Shown: positions 1-8,229 of the stretch, in pieces
Layout: the number at the start of each line of letters is the position of its first letter
Numbering within the stretch: position 1 is the first letter of the stretch
From: a candidate division FCPU426 bacterium
GTDB lineage: Bacteria > Oederibacteriota > JAAXVQ01 > JAUVAV01
NCBI GenBank assembly: GCA_030619365.1
Contig: JAUXBQ010000011.1
Span: forward strand, 1-20,495
Direction: 5' to 3'
Length of the DNA: 20,495 nt
Position numbers and translations under genes: made by a program
Notes under the pieces: generated by a model
Told to the model about the DNA's origin: nothing
Database searches by the model: none
The model's input: the letters and a program-made list of their open reading frames with translations, nothing else

Positions 1-50
1 CCCGCGTCAAAATGATCTTGAGGAGAGTGTACGGCAAGAGGCAGAATTAA
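1..50 (+). CDS. C-terminal end of an upstream protein, possibly a response regulator (partial)
   Basis: The frame that ends with TAA at 48-50 is open from the window edge and encodes RVKMILRRVYGKRQN. Its TAA shares its last base with the ATG of the next gene (TAATG), the same junction seen between the two kinases downstream, so it is probably the end of a co-translated gene. The basic V-K-x-I-L-R-R stretch resembles the last helix of receiver domains, and a response regulator beside a kinase would make sense. Only 15 residues are visible, so the assignment is an inference. Any open frame of this length could also arise by chance. Confidence 0.4.
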   Translation, partial: RVKMILRRVYGKRQN

Positions 51-2089
51 TGCGCCGCTTGCTGCCCGCCCTGCTCCTGCCGCTATTGGCGGTTTTCGCA
101 GCCCTCCCCGCCTTGACCCAAGCATCCGAGGAAGGGAAGCTAAGACGGTTGAAAGTGGGCGGGACCTTGGATATGGCGCCTTACGCCTATCTGGACCGTT
201 CCGGCGTCTATACCGGCTTTTCCGTGGACTTGGTGCGGGCCGCCGGCGAGGAAGCCAAAATCGAGACCGTACTGTTCTATCCCGCCAGCCATGACCTAAA
301 CCTGAAGAAATTAAGCAGTGGCGAACTGGATTGCGTGCACTTTGTCCGCTATGTTCCTTCCCTGGCGCGTGATTTTCAATACGCCGCCTTTTACCTGGAA
401 AGCCCTTCCGTGATTTTCGTTCCCAGCGACACCTATGACCTGGCGCAGCAGAACGACCTGGAGGGCAAACGCATCGCCATTCTCAAGCAGGACCCGGCCT
501 ACGAAGGCCTCAAGCGCATCCGTGACAGCTATTTCGTCACCGTAGAGGGGCCGGAAGCGGCATTTCGGATGCTCACGGACCGAAAAATTGACGCCTACAT
601 CGGCGAGCGGCTCACGGCCCTGCATTTTCTGGGCACCCACGGGCAGGAGCACAAGTTCAAGATCGTGGGCTCGGAAGTGAGCCGTTCCCGCTTCGGTCTG
701 CTGACGCGCAAGGGAGACCGGACACTCACCCCGGTCCTTTCTCGCGCCTTTCGATCCCTGGTAAAATCCGGGAAGCGGGACCGCATTTTCTATCAATGGT
801 TTGGCGAAGGATTCCAGCCCCAGCCTTTTCTTTCGCGGCAGACCATTCGCTGGGTGATGATTTTTGTCGGTTCCTCGCTGCTGGTGGCCATGATCGTCCT
901 GGGCTGGAACCTGTTGCTGCAGCGCGAGCTGGAACTCAAAGCCGTGGCCGTGGAAAAAGCGGAACTCAACCGGAAGATCGCCGAGGAAAAGAGCCGCTTC
1001 GAAGCGATTGTGCAATCCATGACCGAGGGCCTGATGCTCGTGGATCCCAAGGGGGCCATCGCCTATGTCAACGCCCCCGGCGCGCAGTATCTGGGGCGGC
1101 GTGTTGGGGACCTACTGCTGCACCCCCTGCAGGTGCTCCATGACTATCTGCTGGCCAAATCCAAGGACCCGGAAACGCTGGCCAGGAAGCTGGAACAGGC
1201 CGAGACCCACCCCACCCGCCCCTTTAGCCTGGAATTTACCGTCACCACCACCAAGAGCCAGGACATCCGCCTGAAATTTTTCCCGGTCCGCGACCGCTTT
1301 GGGGAATTCGCCGGGCGCGGCATTTTGATCGAGGACATTACGCACGAGCGGGAAGTGGAACGCCTGAAGTCCGAGTTTGTCTCCATCGCCAGTCATGAGT
1401 TGCGCACGCCCATGACCAGTATTCTCGGGTTTTCGGAAATTATGCTGACCAAGACGCTGCCGGGCGAGATGATGAAGCGCTATACCACCCAAATCCACAA
1501 CGAGGCCGAACGCCTGACCCGGATTTTAAACGACATGCTCGACATCAGTTATCTGGAAAGCGGCGAGGGCGTGCTGGAAAAACAGACGATCAACGTGGCG
1601 GACCTGGTCAACGAAGTCGTGGATAATTTCCGCGCCCAAATCAAAGACCGGCGCGAACTGCGCATCCAGGTGCACGGGACTCCTCCGGCGCTGCTCCTGG
1701 ACCGCGATAAAATACTGCAGGTACTGTGGAACCTGCTGTCCAACGCCGACAAGTATTCTTTCACCGGCCGGAAAGTCCTGGTGGACATCTGGGAACGGAA
1801 CGAACCCGACCCGGCCTGGCGGTTCAGCCCGGACGAATTATCCCAACTGCTTCCCGGCGTGGAACTGCAGGTAACCGATTTCGGCGATGGTATCCAGGAA
1901 GAACAGTTGTCCATGATTTTCATGCCTTTCTACCGGGTGGAAACGGCGGTGCATACCATCCGCGGCACCGGGCTGGGTCTGGCGATCGTGAAACGAATTG
2001 TCGAGGCGCACGGCGGCCGGGTCTGGGCCAAGAGCGAACCCAAGAAGCAAACAGTGTTTTCGGTGCTACTGCCGCTCAGCGGCGTCTAA
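50..2089 (+). CDS. Membrane sensor histidine kinase with periplasmic SBP_bac_3-type sensor and PAS domain
   Basis: Hybrid of a solute-binding-protein fold and a kinase, 679 residues. Residues 1-25 form a signal peptide or N-terminal anchor. About 32-255 resemble family 3 extracellular solute-binding proteins (VGGTLDMAPYAY near the start, YTGFSVDLVRAAGEEA, then FYQWFGEGF at the end). A membrane helix lies at about 268-289, then a short coiled coil and a PAS domain (about 313-435). The HisKA H-box is SHELRTP with phospho-acceptor His449. The ATPase domain has its N-box near Asn561, G1 DFGDG at 610, an F-box and G2 GTGLGL at 639, so all catalytic motifs are intact. It likely binds a small molecule in the periplasm and phosphorylates a response regulator; the ligand cannot be told. 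The start overlaps the preceding stop and AAGAGG lies at 36-41. It overlaps the second kinase by one base. Confidence 0.93.
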   Translation: MRRLLPALLLPLLAVFAALPALTQASEEGKLRRLKVGGTLDMAPYAYLDRSGVYTGFSVDLVRAAGEEAKIETVLFYPASHDLNLKKLSSGELDCVHFVRYVPSLARDFQYAAFYLESPSVIFVPSDTYDLAQQNDLEGKRIAILKQDPAYEGLKRIRDSYFVTVEGPEAAFRMLTDRKIDAYIGERLTALHFLGTHGQEHKFKIVGSEVSRSRFGLLTRKGDRTLTPVLSRAFRSLVKSGKRDRIFYQWFGEGFQPQPFLSRQTIRWVMIFVGSSLLVAMIVLGWNLLLQRELELKAVAVEKAELNRKIAEEKSRFEAIVQSMTEGLMLVDPKGAIAYVNAPGAQYLGRRVGDLLLHPLQVLHDYLLAKSKDPETLARKLEQAETHPTRPFSLEFTVTTTKSQDIRLKFFPVRDRFGEFAGRGILIEDITHEREVERLKSEFVSIASHELRTPMTSILGFSEIMLTKTLPGEMMKRYTTQIHNEAERLTRILNDMLDISYLESGEGVLEKQTINVADLVNEVVDNFRAQIKDRRELRIQVHGTPPALLLDRDKILQVLWNLLSNADKYSFTGRKVLVDIWERNEPDPAWRFSPDELSQLLPGVELQVTDFGDGIQEEQLSMIFMPFYRVETAVHTIRGTGLGLAIVKRIVEAHGGRVWAKSEPKKQTVFSVLLPLSGV

Positions 2090-4236
2090 TGAGCAAACAG
2101 GCGGGAGGGACCGGCGTGCTTCAGAAAATATTGTCCAGCCTGAATAAACGTCTGCCCCGGGTCGTGGGGAAAAGCCTGACCGAGGCCAAGCGGCGCTTTG
2201 ACCGCCTGGGCCAGGCGCCGGACCAGGAACGCGTGTTCATCGAACAGGGCCTGCGCTCCCTGCTGGAACGCGTGCTGCAGGCCGTGGCGGGTGAAAAAAT
2301 AGACCTGGCGGACTGGGATAGAAGCATCGCCGTTTTTTCGGAAAACCTGGCGCGCCTGGGCTACCCCCTGCTGGAAATACTGGGGTGCCTGCAGATCATC
2401 AAGGAAACCTGCCGGGCAACACTCAAGGACGTCCTGACCGAGGAACCGAAATTATCCGCCCGGGCGCTTCTGGATTTTGACATTGAGATGAGCAGGGCCT
2501 TTGACCGCATCCAACTCGGCGTGGTGGGCCCGTTCCTCAACCTGCAGGACAACATCATTCAAGCCCAACAGGCGTTTTTAAAGCATAAATTTTCCAGCCT
2601 CTTTAAGCTGGTGGAGGCTATTTCCAACAATCTCGATATCCAGGAGTTTTGCGAGATACTCCTGGATTATGTCTGCCGTTTCTATGACGTGAAGGTCTCC
2701 GGGGTGTTTTTGCTGGATGAAAAAGCCAAGGAACTTTATCCTCAGCACGTCACGGGATTGTCCCGGCGCTTCAAGAGCCAGCAGCGGTATCGCGCCGCCG
2801 CCGAGCCCTTCCTGGCCTGCTTGCGGGAAGGGCGGGCGCTCTCCCGCCAGGACCAGCCCTTCCGCGCCGAGGACCTCACCGGGCCCGTTCCCGAACCGGA
2901 TCCGGCGTCCGGCCAGGCGACGGTTTCCTCTTTGTACGCCCCCATGGTCGGGCGGCAGGGAACCTACGGCGTGGTCTCCGTACATTGCCTCAAAGCGCGG
3001 CAGTTCAGGGAGAGCGAGGTCCAGCAACTCGAAACTCTGGCCCGAATTGTGGCCGTGGCCCTGGAAAACGCCCGTTTTTATCAGAACCTGGCCGAGGAGA
3101 AGGGGAAGCTGGACGCCATCGTCAATTCCATTTCCGACGGCCTCATCCTCATTGATTTTCACGAGGAGATCGTATTCATCAACGAACAAGCCGCGCGGTA
3201 TCTGCGGCAACCGACCTACCGCCTGCTGGGAGACTCCGCCACCGTGATCCCCAACCGGCTGCTGGCCAATGCCCGGGATCCCCATACCATACAATCCATG
3301 TACCTGCGCGCGCTGAACAACATCATGGATTACCCGGTGCTCGATTGCACGCTCTACCGGCCGAAGATTATTGATATCCGGATTCTGCTGTTTCCGGTAC
3401 ATGACCGCAACCAGCACATGATCGGGCACGGCGTAATTATCAAGGACATCAGCCATGAGAAGGAAATCAGCCGGATGAAGTCAGAGTTCGCGGCCATTGC
3501 CAGCCATACTATGCGGACCCCCATGACCAGCATCCTGGGCTTTGCCAGTCTGCTGATCGAAAAACACTTGCCGGAGGAAACGCAGAAGAAGTACATACAG
3601 AGCATCTACCGGGAATCCCAGCGGCTAACCCGTATTTTTAACGACATGCTCGATCTGGCGAATATCGAGGCGGGCCAGATCTCCCTGAAACTGGTCCCCT
3701 TGGGCGTGAAAGAATTGATCAAGGACGCCGTGCAGGAATTACAGACTCATTACCAGCGGGCGGTGGAAACGCAGACCGGCACCAAGCCCCTGCCGCGCCT
3801 GATTGGGGACCAACAGAAATTGCTCCAGGCACTTACGAACGTCCTGATCAATGCCGCCAAATTCACCTCCGGCAAAATCAGGCTGAGAGCCAGAAAGACC
3901 GGGAGTGTCTCTTTCCGGGTCGGCTGGCAGCATTCCCGGGTCAACCTGGACGTGCCGGGGATGTTCCCGGCCATTCTCTGCACCGTGGAAGACTCCGGTG
4001 ACGGCATTCCGACGGACGAGTTGGACAGTATTTTTGAACCTTTCCACAAAATCGTGTCAAAAGGAAACTGGAACGAGGGTTCCGGTCTGGGGCTGACGAT
4101 CGTGCGGTATATTGTCGAGGCCCACGGCGGGAAGATTTGGGTGGAATCAGCCCGGGGCAAGGGGAGCGTTTTCAGCATTTTGCTGCCGTTGGAGCTGGCT
4201 TCGCCGGAACGCACCATCGGCCGCTTGGTTACCTGA
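2089..4236 (+). CDS. Soluble GAF-PAS histidine kinase with atypical H-box (HTMRTP)
   Basis: 715 residues with no membrane segment, so probably cytoplasmic. I chose the ATG at 2089, which shares one base with the previous stop; the frame is open further upstream, but only by overlapping the first kinase. About 1-160 is helical and may resemble the RsbR-type N-terminal domain (uncertain). A GAF domain follows at about 165-330, PAS at about 340-460, then HisKA and HATPase. The kinase core is clearly paralogous to the previous protein (shared KSEF, TPMTSILGF, ERL/QRLTRI, NDMLD). Phospho-acceptor His473 is followed by Thr474 instead of the usual Glu, the acid that normally assists autophosphorylation. 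The ATPase motifs look intact: N-box around Asn584, G1 EDSGDG near 635, F-box EPFHK, G2 GSGLGL at 664. It may be slow, depend on a partner, or work in a heterodimer with the first kinase. Confidence 0.9.
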   Translation: MSKQAGGTGVLQKILSSLNKRLPRVVGKSLTEAKRRFDRLGQAPDQERVFIEQGLRSLLERVLQAVAGEKIDLADWDRSIAVFSENLARLGYPLLEILGCLQIIKETCRATLKDVLTEEPKLSARALLDFDIEMSRAFDRIQLGVVGPFLNLQDNIIQAQQAFLKHKFSSLFKLVEAISNNLDIQEFCEILLDYVCRFYDVKVSGVFLLDEKAKELYPQHVTGLSRRFKSQQRYRAAAEPFLACLREGRALSRQDQPFRAEDLTGPVPEPDPASGQATVSSLYAPMVGRQGTYGVVSVHCLKARQFRESEVQQLETLARIVAVALENARFYQNLAEEKGKLDAIVNSISDGLILIDFHEEIVFINEQAARYLRQPTYRLLGDSATVIPNRLLANARDPHTIQSMYLRALNNIMDYPVLDCTLYRPKIIDIRILLFPVHDRNQHMIGHGVIIKDISHEKEISRMKSEFAAIASHTMRTPMTSILGFASLLIEKHLPEETQKKYIQSIYRESQRLTRIFNDMLDLANIEAGQISLKLVPLGVKELIKDAVQELQTHYQRAVETQTGTKPLPRLIGDQQKLLQALTNVLINAAKFTSGKIRLRARKTGSVSFRVGWQHSRVNLDVPGMFPAILCTVEDSGDGIPTDELDSIFEPFHKIVSKGNWNEGSGLGLTIVRYIVEAHGGKIWVESARGKGSVFSILLPLELASPERTIGRLVT

Positions 4237-4242
4237 GGCCGC

Positions 4243-5058
4243 ATGCTCTATCTGGGCACCTCGGGTTTTTCCTACGCGGATTGGAAGGGCCGCTTTTATC
4301 CGGCCGGCCTGTCCTCGCGCGACATGTTGGCGTTTTACTCCCGCACCTTTACCTCCTGTGAAATCAATGCCACCTACTACCGTCTGCCCGAGGCCGCGAA
4401 CATTGCCGCCATGGTGAAAAAATCGGCGGGGAAAGTCCGTTTCGTCGTCAAGGCCCATCAAAGCATGACCCACCAGCGCACCGCCGGTTCCGCCGAGTAC
4501 CGTGCGTTCGACGCAGGTCTGCGTCCCCTGCAGGAGGCCGGCGTGCTGGGCGCGGTGCTGGCCCAGTTTCCGTATTCTTTTCCCAACCAGTTGGCCAACC
4601 GCGGCTATCTGGCGGACCTCAAGGAGCGCCTCCCCCGGCAAGTGGACCTGGTGGTTGAATTCAGGCACCGGAGCTGGGACAAGCCCGAAGTCCTGACGTT
4701 TCTGGCCGAATCGGGAATGGGCATTGTCAACGTGGACGAGCCTGACTTAAAGGGACTGTTGCCTCCGGCCAGCCAGGTATCCGGCCGGGTGGGGTACGTC
4801 CGGTTTCACGGACGCAACCGGGAGAAATGGTTTGAAAAAGGGGCCCAGACCTGGGAGCGGTACGACTATTTATACACGGAAGATGAGTTGCGGGAATGGG
4901 TGCCGCGCATCCGGGAGGTGTCCCAACAGGCGGAGAACACCTTTGTGTTTTTTAATAATCACTGGCAGTCACAGGCCGTCACCAATGCACGCCAGATGGC
5001 CAAGCTACTCGGTCAGCCCCTGCCGGAAGTGCCGAATGACGAACCGTCGGGCGATTAA
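4243..5058 (+). CDS. DUF72 (YecE-like) family protein
   Basis: A 271-residue TIM-barrel-like protein of the DUF72/YecE family, which is widespread; no biochemical role is established that I know of. The family motifs are present in order: GTSGFSYADWKGRFYP at the N-terminus, EINATYYRLP, FVVKAH with TH, AQFPYSFP, EFRHRSW, YVRFHGRN and FFNNHWQSQAVTNA near the C-terminus. Length is normal for the family. The ATG at 4243 lies 6 nt after the second kinase's stop, so it is likely the last gene of the sensory operon. Whether the link with signalling is functional or accidental is unknown. Confidence 0.9.
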   Translation: MLYLGTSGFSYADWKGRFYPAGLSSRDMLAFYSRTFTSCEINATYYRLPEAANIAAMVKKSAGKVRFVVKAHQSMTHQRTAGSAEYRAFDAGLRPLQEAGVLGAVLAQFPYSFPNQLANRGYLADLKERLPRQVDLVVEFRHRSWDKPEVLTFLAESGMGIVNVDEPDLKGLLPPASQVSGRVGYVRFHGRNREKWFEKGAQTWERYDYLYTEDELREWVPRIREVSQQAENTFVFFNNHWQSQAVTNARQMAKLLGQPLPEVPNDEPSGD

Positions 5059-5083
5059 CTCAAATTGTTCTGAACGGGGTTGT

Positions 5084-5107
5084 AGAGACGCACGGCCGTG
5101 CGTCTCT
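5084..5107. repeat. Perfect 24-nt palindrome (12-bp arms), dispersed-repeat-like
   Basis: The left arm AGAGACGCACGG is followed with no spacer by its exact reverse complement. It lies 25 nt after the DUF72 stop. No T-run follows, so it is not a canonical intrinsic terminator, although the hairpin could protect an mRNA 3' end. The TGTAGAGACGC type of sequence resembles short palindromic repeats scattered between genes in many bacteria; copy number in this genome cannot be judged here. Confidence 0.75.
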
Positions 5108-5137
5108 GCGTTAATGAGACGGCAGCGAAAACAAAGA

Positions 5138-5165
5138 TTGAAATTATCAATAATCTAAGTAATAA
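5138..5165 (+). promoter_or_regulatory. Possible sigma70-type promoter for the porin gene
   Basis: TTGAAA (5138-5143) and TAATAA (5160-5165) are separated by 16 nt in an AT-rich stretch about 155 nt upstream of the porin ATG. In DNA this AT-rich such matches arise easily by chance. The long leader that would result (about 150 nt) contains an unused Shine-Dalgarno-like AGGAGGT at 5234-5240. Confidence 0.25.
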
Positions 5166-5319
5166 TCTTAAAAAAGTATATAAAGGTAATATGCATTTTA
5201 GATCCGAAGAAGTTGGCATTTATAAAGAGGGATAGGAGGTAACCCCCTTTCTTTAAAAAAAACGGCTTTTAATCAAAACGAGATCAAATACATTATTATA
5301 AAAAACCGGAGGTCGTTTA

Positions 5320-6393
5320 ATGTCAAGTATATTAAAACATTCTATAATTTGCTTAAGCGCTTTATATATGTTATCCATTGGATTGACAGCTATGGCAAAA
5401 AAAGCTTCACCACGGACCGTCAAACCGGCGCCGACAGTAGCCACACCAGCGGCTGCGCCAAAAGTTCCTGCTCAAGTCGATATTACGGATCTGAAGATTA
5501 ACGGTTTTTTGCAGACTTACTACGCTTGGTATGAAGAAAGCAATCCTGATAGCTATTTTGAGATCAAGCGCGTCCGCCTGACATTGGATGGAAAAATTGC
5601 GCAGGAGGTTAAAAGCAAGCTCCAAATTGACGCGGCATCTTCCACTAATATTCTTCTGGATGCATATATTAGCTACCAGCCTTGCTCATTCATGAATTTG
5701 AAAATGGGGCAATTTAAGATGCCCTTTAGCGAGGAACAAATCGGTTCTTCCGCTAAATTGGATGTTTTCCATCGTTCCGAAGTGACCAGCAAACTTTCCT
5801 ATAATTACGACCTGGGCCTCATGGCCGAGGGCAAACTTTTGAAAAAGAAAATTTACTATGGAGCGGGTGTGTTTAATGGCACTGGCCGAAATAAAGCGGA
5901 TAACAATGATAATAAAGATGTTGTTGGCCGCGTGGTCTTGTCGCCCCTGGCGGGGAGCGGGTCGCTCCTGGAAGGCCTTTCCTTGGGTGGGGCAGTTCAA
6001 ATCGGCCGCCAACCGCAAGTGGGTACTGACGAGGGTGAACGGAACCGATACGGTGGATTGCTGAAATACACTTATGCCGGTTTTAAATTACAGGGTGAAT
6101 ATATTTATCAAGAAAAAGAACAAGTTGACGCGAGCAAAAAATTCGCCTCGGGCTGGTATGGACTTGCCACTTATTGTGTTATTCCGGAAATGATTGCTGT
6201 GGTGAAATTTGAAATGTACGATCCCAATCAAGCGGTTGATCTGGATGGCAGCCAAATCGGCAGTTTTGGTTTGAATTATTTTTTCAACAAGATTAAAATT
6301 CAAGCAACCTATCGCTTGAAAAAGCGCGAGACCGACATCAATCCCATTAAAGAATTTTATTTAATGACTCAAATAAATTATGGCAAAAAATAA
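5320..6393 (+). CDS. Outer-membrane porin, OprP/OprO-like (phosphate-selective porin family)
   Basis: 357 residues with a signal peptide (about 1-26, predicted cut after AMA), then an Ala/Pro/Lys-rich linker (about 27-53) and a beta-barrel of alternating hydrophobic and aromatic strands. The stretch YFEIKRVRLTLDG, the following DAYISYQP, and LKMGQFKMPFSEEQ match the Porin_O_P pattern (an RR/KR strand, DAY-I-Y, then G-Q-F-K-x-P-F). The protein ends MTQINYGKK, shorter and more basic than a typical barrel end. It should form an anion- or small-solute-permeable pore; phosphate specificity is not shown. GGAGGTC (5309-5315) sits just before the ATG. It stands alone, in DNA clearly AT-richer than its neighbours: 25 of 60 bases are G or C at 5701-5760, against 44 of 60 at 6601-6660. 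Confidence 0.85.
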   Translation: MSSILKHSIICLSALYMLSIGLTAMAKKASPRTVKPAPTVATPAAAPKVPAQVDITDLKINGFLQTYYAWYEESNPDSYFEIKRVRLTLDGKIAQEVKSKLQIDAASSTNILLDAYISYQPCSFMNLKMGQFKMPFSEEQIGSSAKLDVFHRSEVTSKLSYNYDLGLMAEGKLLKKKIYYGAGVFNGTGRNKADNNDNKDVVGRVVLSPLAGSGSLLEGLSLGGAVQIGRQPQVGTDEGERNRYGGLLKYTYAGFKLQGEYIYQEKEQVDASKKFASGWYGLATYCVIPEMIAVVKFEMYDPNQAVDLDGSQIGSFGLNYFFNKIKIQATYRLKKRETDINPIKEFYLMTQINYGKK

Positions 6394-6438
6394 AGGTCTT
6401 CTGATTATTTACCTCTTCGCATTTTGAATTTATATCCT

Positions 6439-6510
6439 GTAGGGAACGGTCGCAACCGCAGGGAATCCCGTCTTCGATAATCTCATTCAGGTCGGGGGAC
6501 CGTTCCCTAC
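6439..6510. repeat. 72-nt element with perfect 13-bp terminal inverted repeats
   Basis: GTAGGGAACGGTC at 6439-6451 is the exact reverse complement of 6498-6510. The 46 nt between contain minor self-complementary pieces and no reading frame of note. The element fills much of the 178-nt gap between porin and tgt. It looks like a miniature, non-coding, hairpin-forming repeat. Its outer TGTAGGGAACG resembles the TGTAGAGACGC end of the palindrome at 5084-5107, so both may belong to one family. Confidence 0.7.
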
Positions 6511-6571
6511 GCCCGCTGGTCGTTCCAACCTGAAAACGGGTAAAAAGATACGCGAAGAGGACAACGCGCTT

Positions 6572-7693
6572 ATGCAATTCAAATTGACGCACCAGGCGGG
6601 CAGGGCCCGGGCCGGCCAGTTGACACTGCGGCACGGCCGGATTGCCACCACGCCCCTGTTCATGCCGGTCGGGACCCAGGCTGCGGTGAAGACCCTGGAC
6701 AGCCGGGACCTGGAGGAACTAGGGGTGGAAGCGATTCTGTCCAATGCCTACCACCTCTACCTTCGCCCGGGCGAAGACCTCGTGGCCGCGGCCGGCGGAC
6801 TGCATGGGTTTATGCGGTGGCCGGGTGTGATTATCACGGACTCCGGCGGGTATCAGGTTTTTTCCCTCTCGGACTTTCGGACCCTCAAGCCCGACCGCGT
6901 GGAATTCGTATCCCACCTGGACGGTTCGCGGCACGTTTTCACGCCGGAAGCAAACATGGTCCTGCAGCATCGCCTGGGCGCGGATATCATCATGGCCCTG
7001 GATGTGTGCGTGGCCTATCCCGCGCCCGTGGAAGAAGTCCGGCAGTCCGTGGAATTGACCACCCAGTGGGCCCGTCTCTGCCGGGAAACGCACGAACGCC
7101 TGGGCGGGGAGCAGGCTTTGTTCGGCATTGTGCAGGGCGGGGTAATCCCCGCGGCCCGCCAGCGCTCCGCGCGCGAAATCACGGACCTTGATTTTCCCGG
7201 CTACGGGATCGGCGGCTTGTCGGTTGGGGAAGGGCCCGAGCTGATGAACGCTATGCTGGACATACTGGATCCGCTCCTCCCGCCGGAACGACCCCGGTAC
7301 CTGATGGGCGTGGGCACGCCGGAAAATCTCTGGGACGCGGTGTCCCGGGGGATCGATATGTTTGATTGCGCCATGCCCACCCGCCTGGCGCGCAACGGCA
7401 CCTTGTTTACGTCCCAAGGCCGCCTGGTGGTTAAAAACGCCGCTTACGCCCGGGACGAATCCCCGCCTGACCCGGATTGCGCCTGCCCCCTGTGCCGGCA
7501 ATACAGCCGCGCGTATTTACGCCATCTGTTTAACACGCGCGAGATATCGGCGCTGAGACTTTCCACTTTACACAACCTGTCATTCATGCTAAATTTGACC
7601 CGTTTTATTCGGGAATCAATTCAAGGCGGTGAATTTCAACGCGCCCGTGAGGCATTTTTAAGCAAATACCGCTCAGGAGATCGTCCTGAATAG
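6572..7693 (+). CDS. tgt: Queuine/preQ1 tRNA-guanine transglycosylase
   Basis: Exchanges guanine-34 in tRNAs with GUN anticodons for preQ1, a step of queuosine synthesis. At 373 residues it has the usual bacterial length. Key residues are visible: Asp90 in DSGGYQVFSL, Asp265 as nucleophile in FDCAMPTRLARNG, IVQGG and GIGGLSVGEG, and a zinc site made of Cys303, Cys305, Cys308 and His334 (CACPLC then TLHNL). The ATG at 6572 begins MQFKLTHQAG, typical of the family, and is preceded by AGAGGAC. Its 3' neighbour is yajC, an arrangement common in many bacteria (tgt-yajC-secDF), but secDF is absent here. Confidence 0.97.
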   Translation: MQFKLTHQAGRARAGQLTLRHGRIATTPLFMPVGTQAAVKTLDSRDLEELGVEAILSNAYHLYLRPGEDLVAAAGGLHGFMRWPGVIITDSGGYQVFSLSDFRTLKPDRVEFVSHLDGSRHVFTPEANMVLQHRLGADIIMALDVCVAYPAPVEEVRQSVELTTQWARLCRETHERLGGEQALFGIVQGGVIPAARQRSAREITDLDFPGYGIGGLSVGEGPELMNAMLDILDPLLPPERPRYLMGVGTPENLWDAVSRGIDMFDCAMPTRLARNGTLFTSQGRLVVKNAAYARDESPPDPDCACPLCRQYSRAYLRHLFNTREISALRLSTLHNLSFMLNLTRFIRESIQGGEFQRAREAFLSKYRSGDRPE

Positions 7694-7758
7694 CCACGTT
7701 TTCTGCAATGAGTCCCTCGCGGTTAACCACTCGAATTATCCGGAGAAATCAGCGTTCG

Positions 7759-7793
7759 TCAGGGTTCGGGCTTTTTAGAACCTGATCATTTTT
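7759..7793 (+). terminator. Possible weak intrinsic terminator between tgt and yajC
   Basis: TCAGGGTTC (7759-7767) can pair with GAACCTGA (7778-7785) with one bulged G, leaving a 10-nt loop, and TCATTTTT follows at 7786-7793. It lies 26 nt before the yajC start. The stem is short and the T-run interrupted, so partial termination or attenuation is the most I would claim. Confidence 0.35.
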
Positions 7794-7818
7794 GGCATGA
7801 TGCCAGGAGGAATTTAAC

Positions 7819-8205
7819 ATGGAACCATGGACACTAATGGCAATGGCAACATCCCCCAAGTCAAGCGGGGGAGCAGACGGCGGTGCGGCCGCGGGTCCGA
7901 TGTCGGGATTCATGTCCCTGCTGCCGCTGGTATTAATTTTCGTTTTATTTTATGTCCTTTTTATTATGCCCCAGCGCAAGCAGCAAAAACGCCAGCAGGA
8001 ACTCCTGAAAGCCCTGCGCAAAGGAGACGAGGTGTTGACCACGGGCGGTGTGTTCGGCACGATCCACGGCTTCAACGAACGGGAAAACACCGTGTATCTG
8101 AAACTGGGCGAGAACATGAAGATCGAGATACAACGCAGCGCCATCTCCGGTTTGCGCAAGTCGCCCGCTGCCGAACAAAATCCCAGTTTACCGGTTAAAA
8201 AGTAG
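7819..8205 (+). CDS. yajC: Preprotein translocase-associated subunit YajC
   Basis: A 128-residue single-pass inner-membrane protein that associates with SecDF in the Sec holotranslocon. A Gly/Ala-rich N-terminus precedes one membrane helix (about 32-53, SLLPLVLIFVLFYVLFIMP). Then follow a basic segment rich in Gln, Lys and Arg, and the conserved soluble motif KGDEVLTTGGVFGTIHG. The start at 7819 is supported by AGGAGG at 7805-7810, 8 nt away; another in-frame ATG lies 18 nt on but lacks such a site. SecD and SecF, often next to it, do not follow. Confidence 0.95.
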   Translation: MEPWTLMAMATSPKSSGGADGGAAAGPMSGFMSLLPLVLIFVLFYVLFIMPQRKQQKRQQELLKALRKGDEVLTTGGVFGTIHGFNERENTVYLKLGENMKIEIQRSAISGLRKSPAAEQNPSLPVKK

Positions 8206-8229
8206 GGCAGGGATCTCATTCCAGGCAAC

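Noticed and set aside
1726..2088. Upstream extension of the second kinase
   Set aside because: It overlaps the ATPase domain of the first kinase; the TAATG junction at 2087-2091 gives a natural start and the extension shows no domain.
2578..3456. Reverse-strand open frame of about 290 codons inside the second kinase
   Set aside because: The forward frame has coherent GAF and PAS domains; the reverse frame has no recognisable motif and no ribosome binding site evident.
7786..7806. TGGCATGATGCCA-like palindrome before yajC as an operator
   Set aside because: Imperfect and short, overlapping the approach to the ribosome binding site; not distinguishable from chance.
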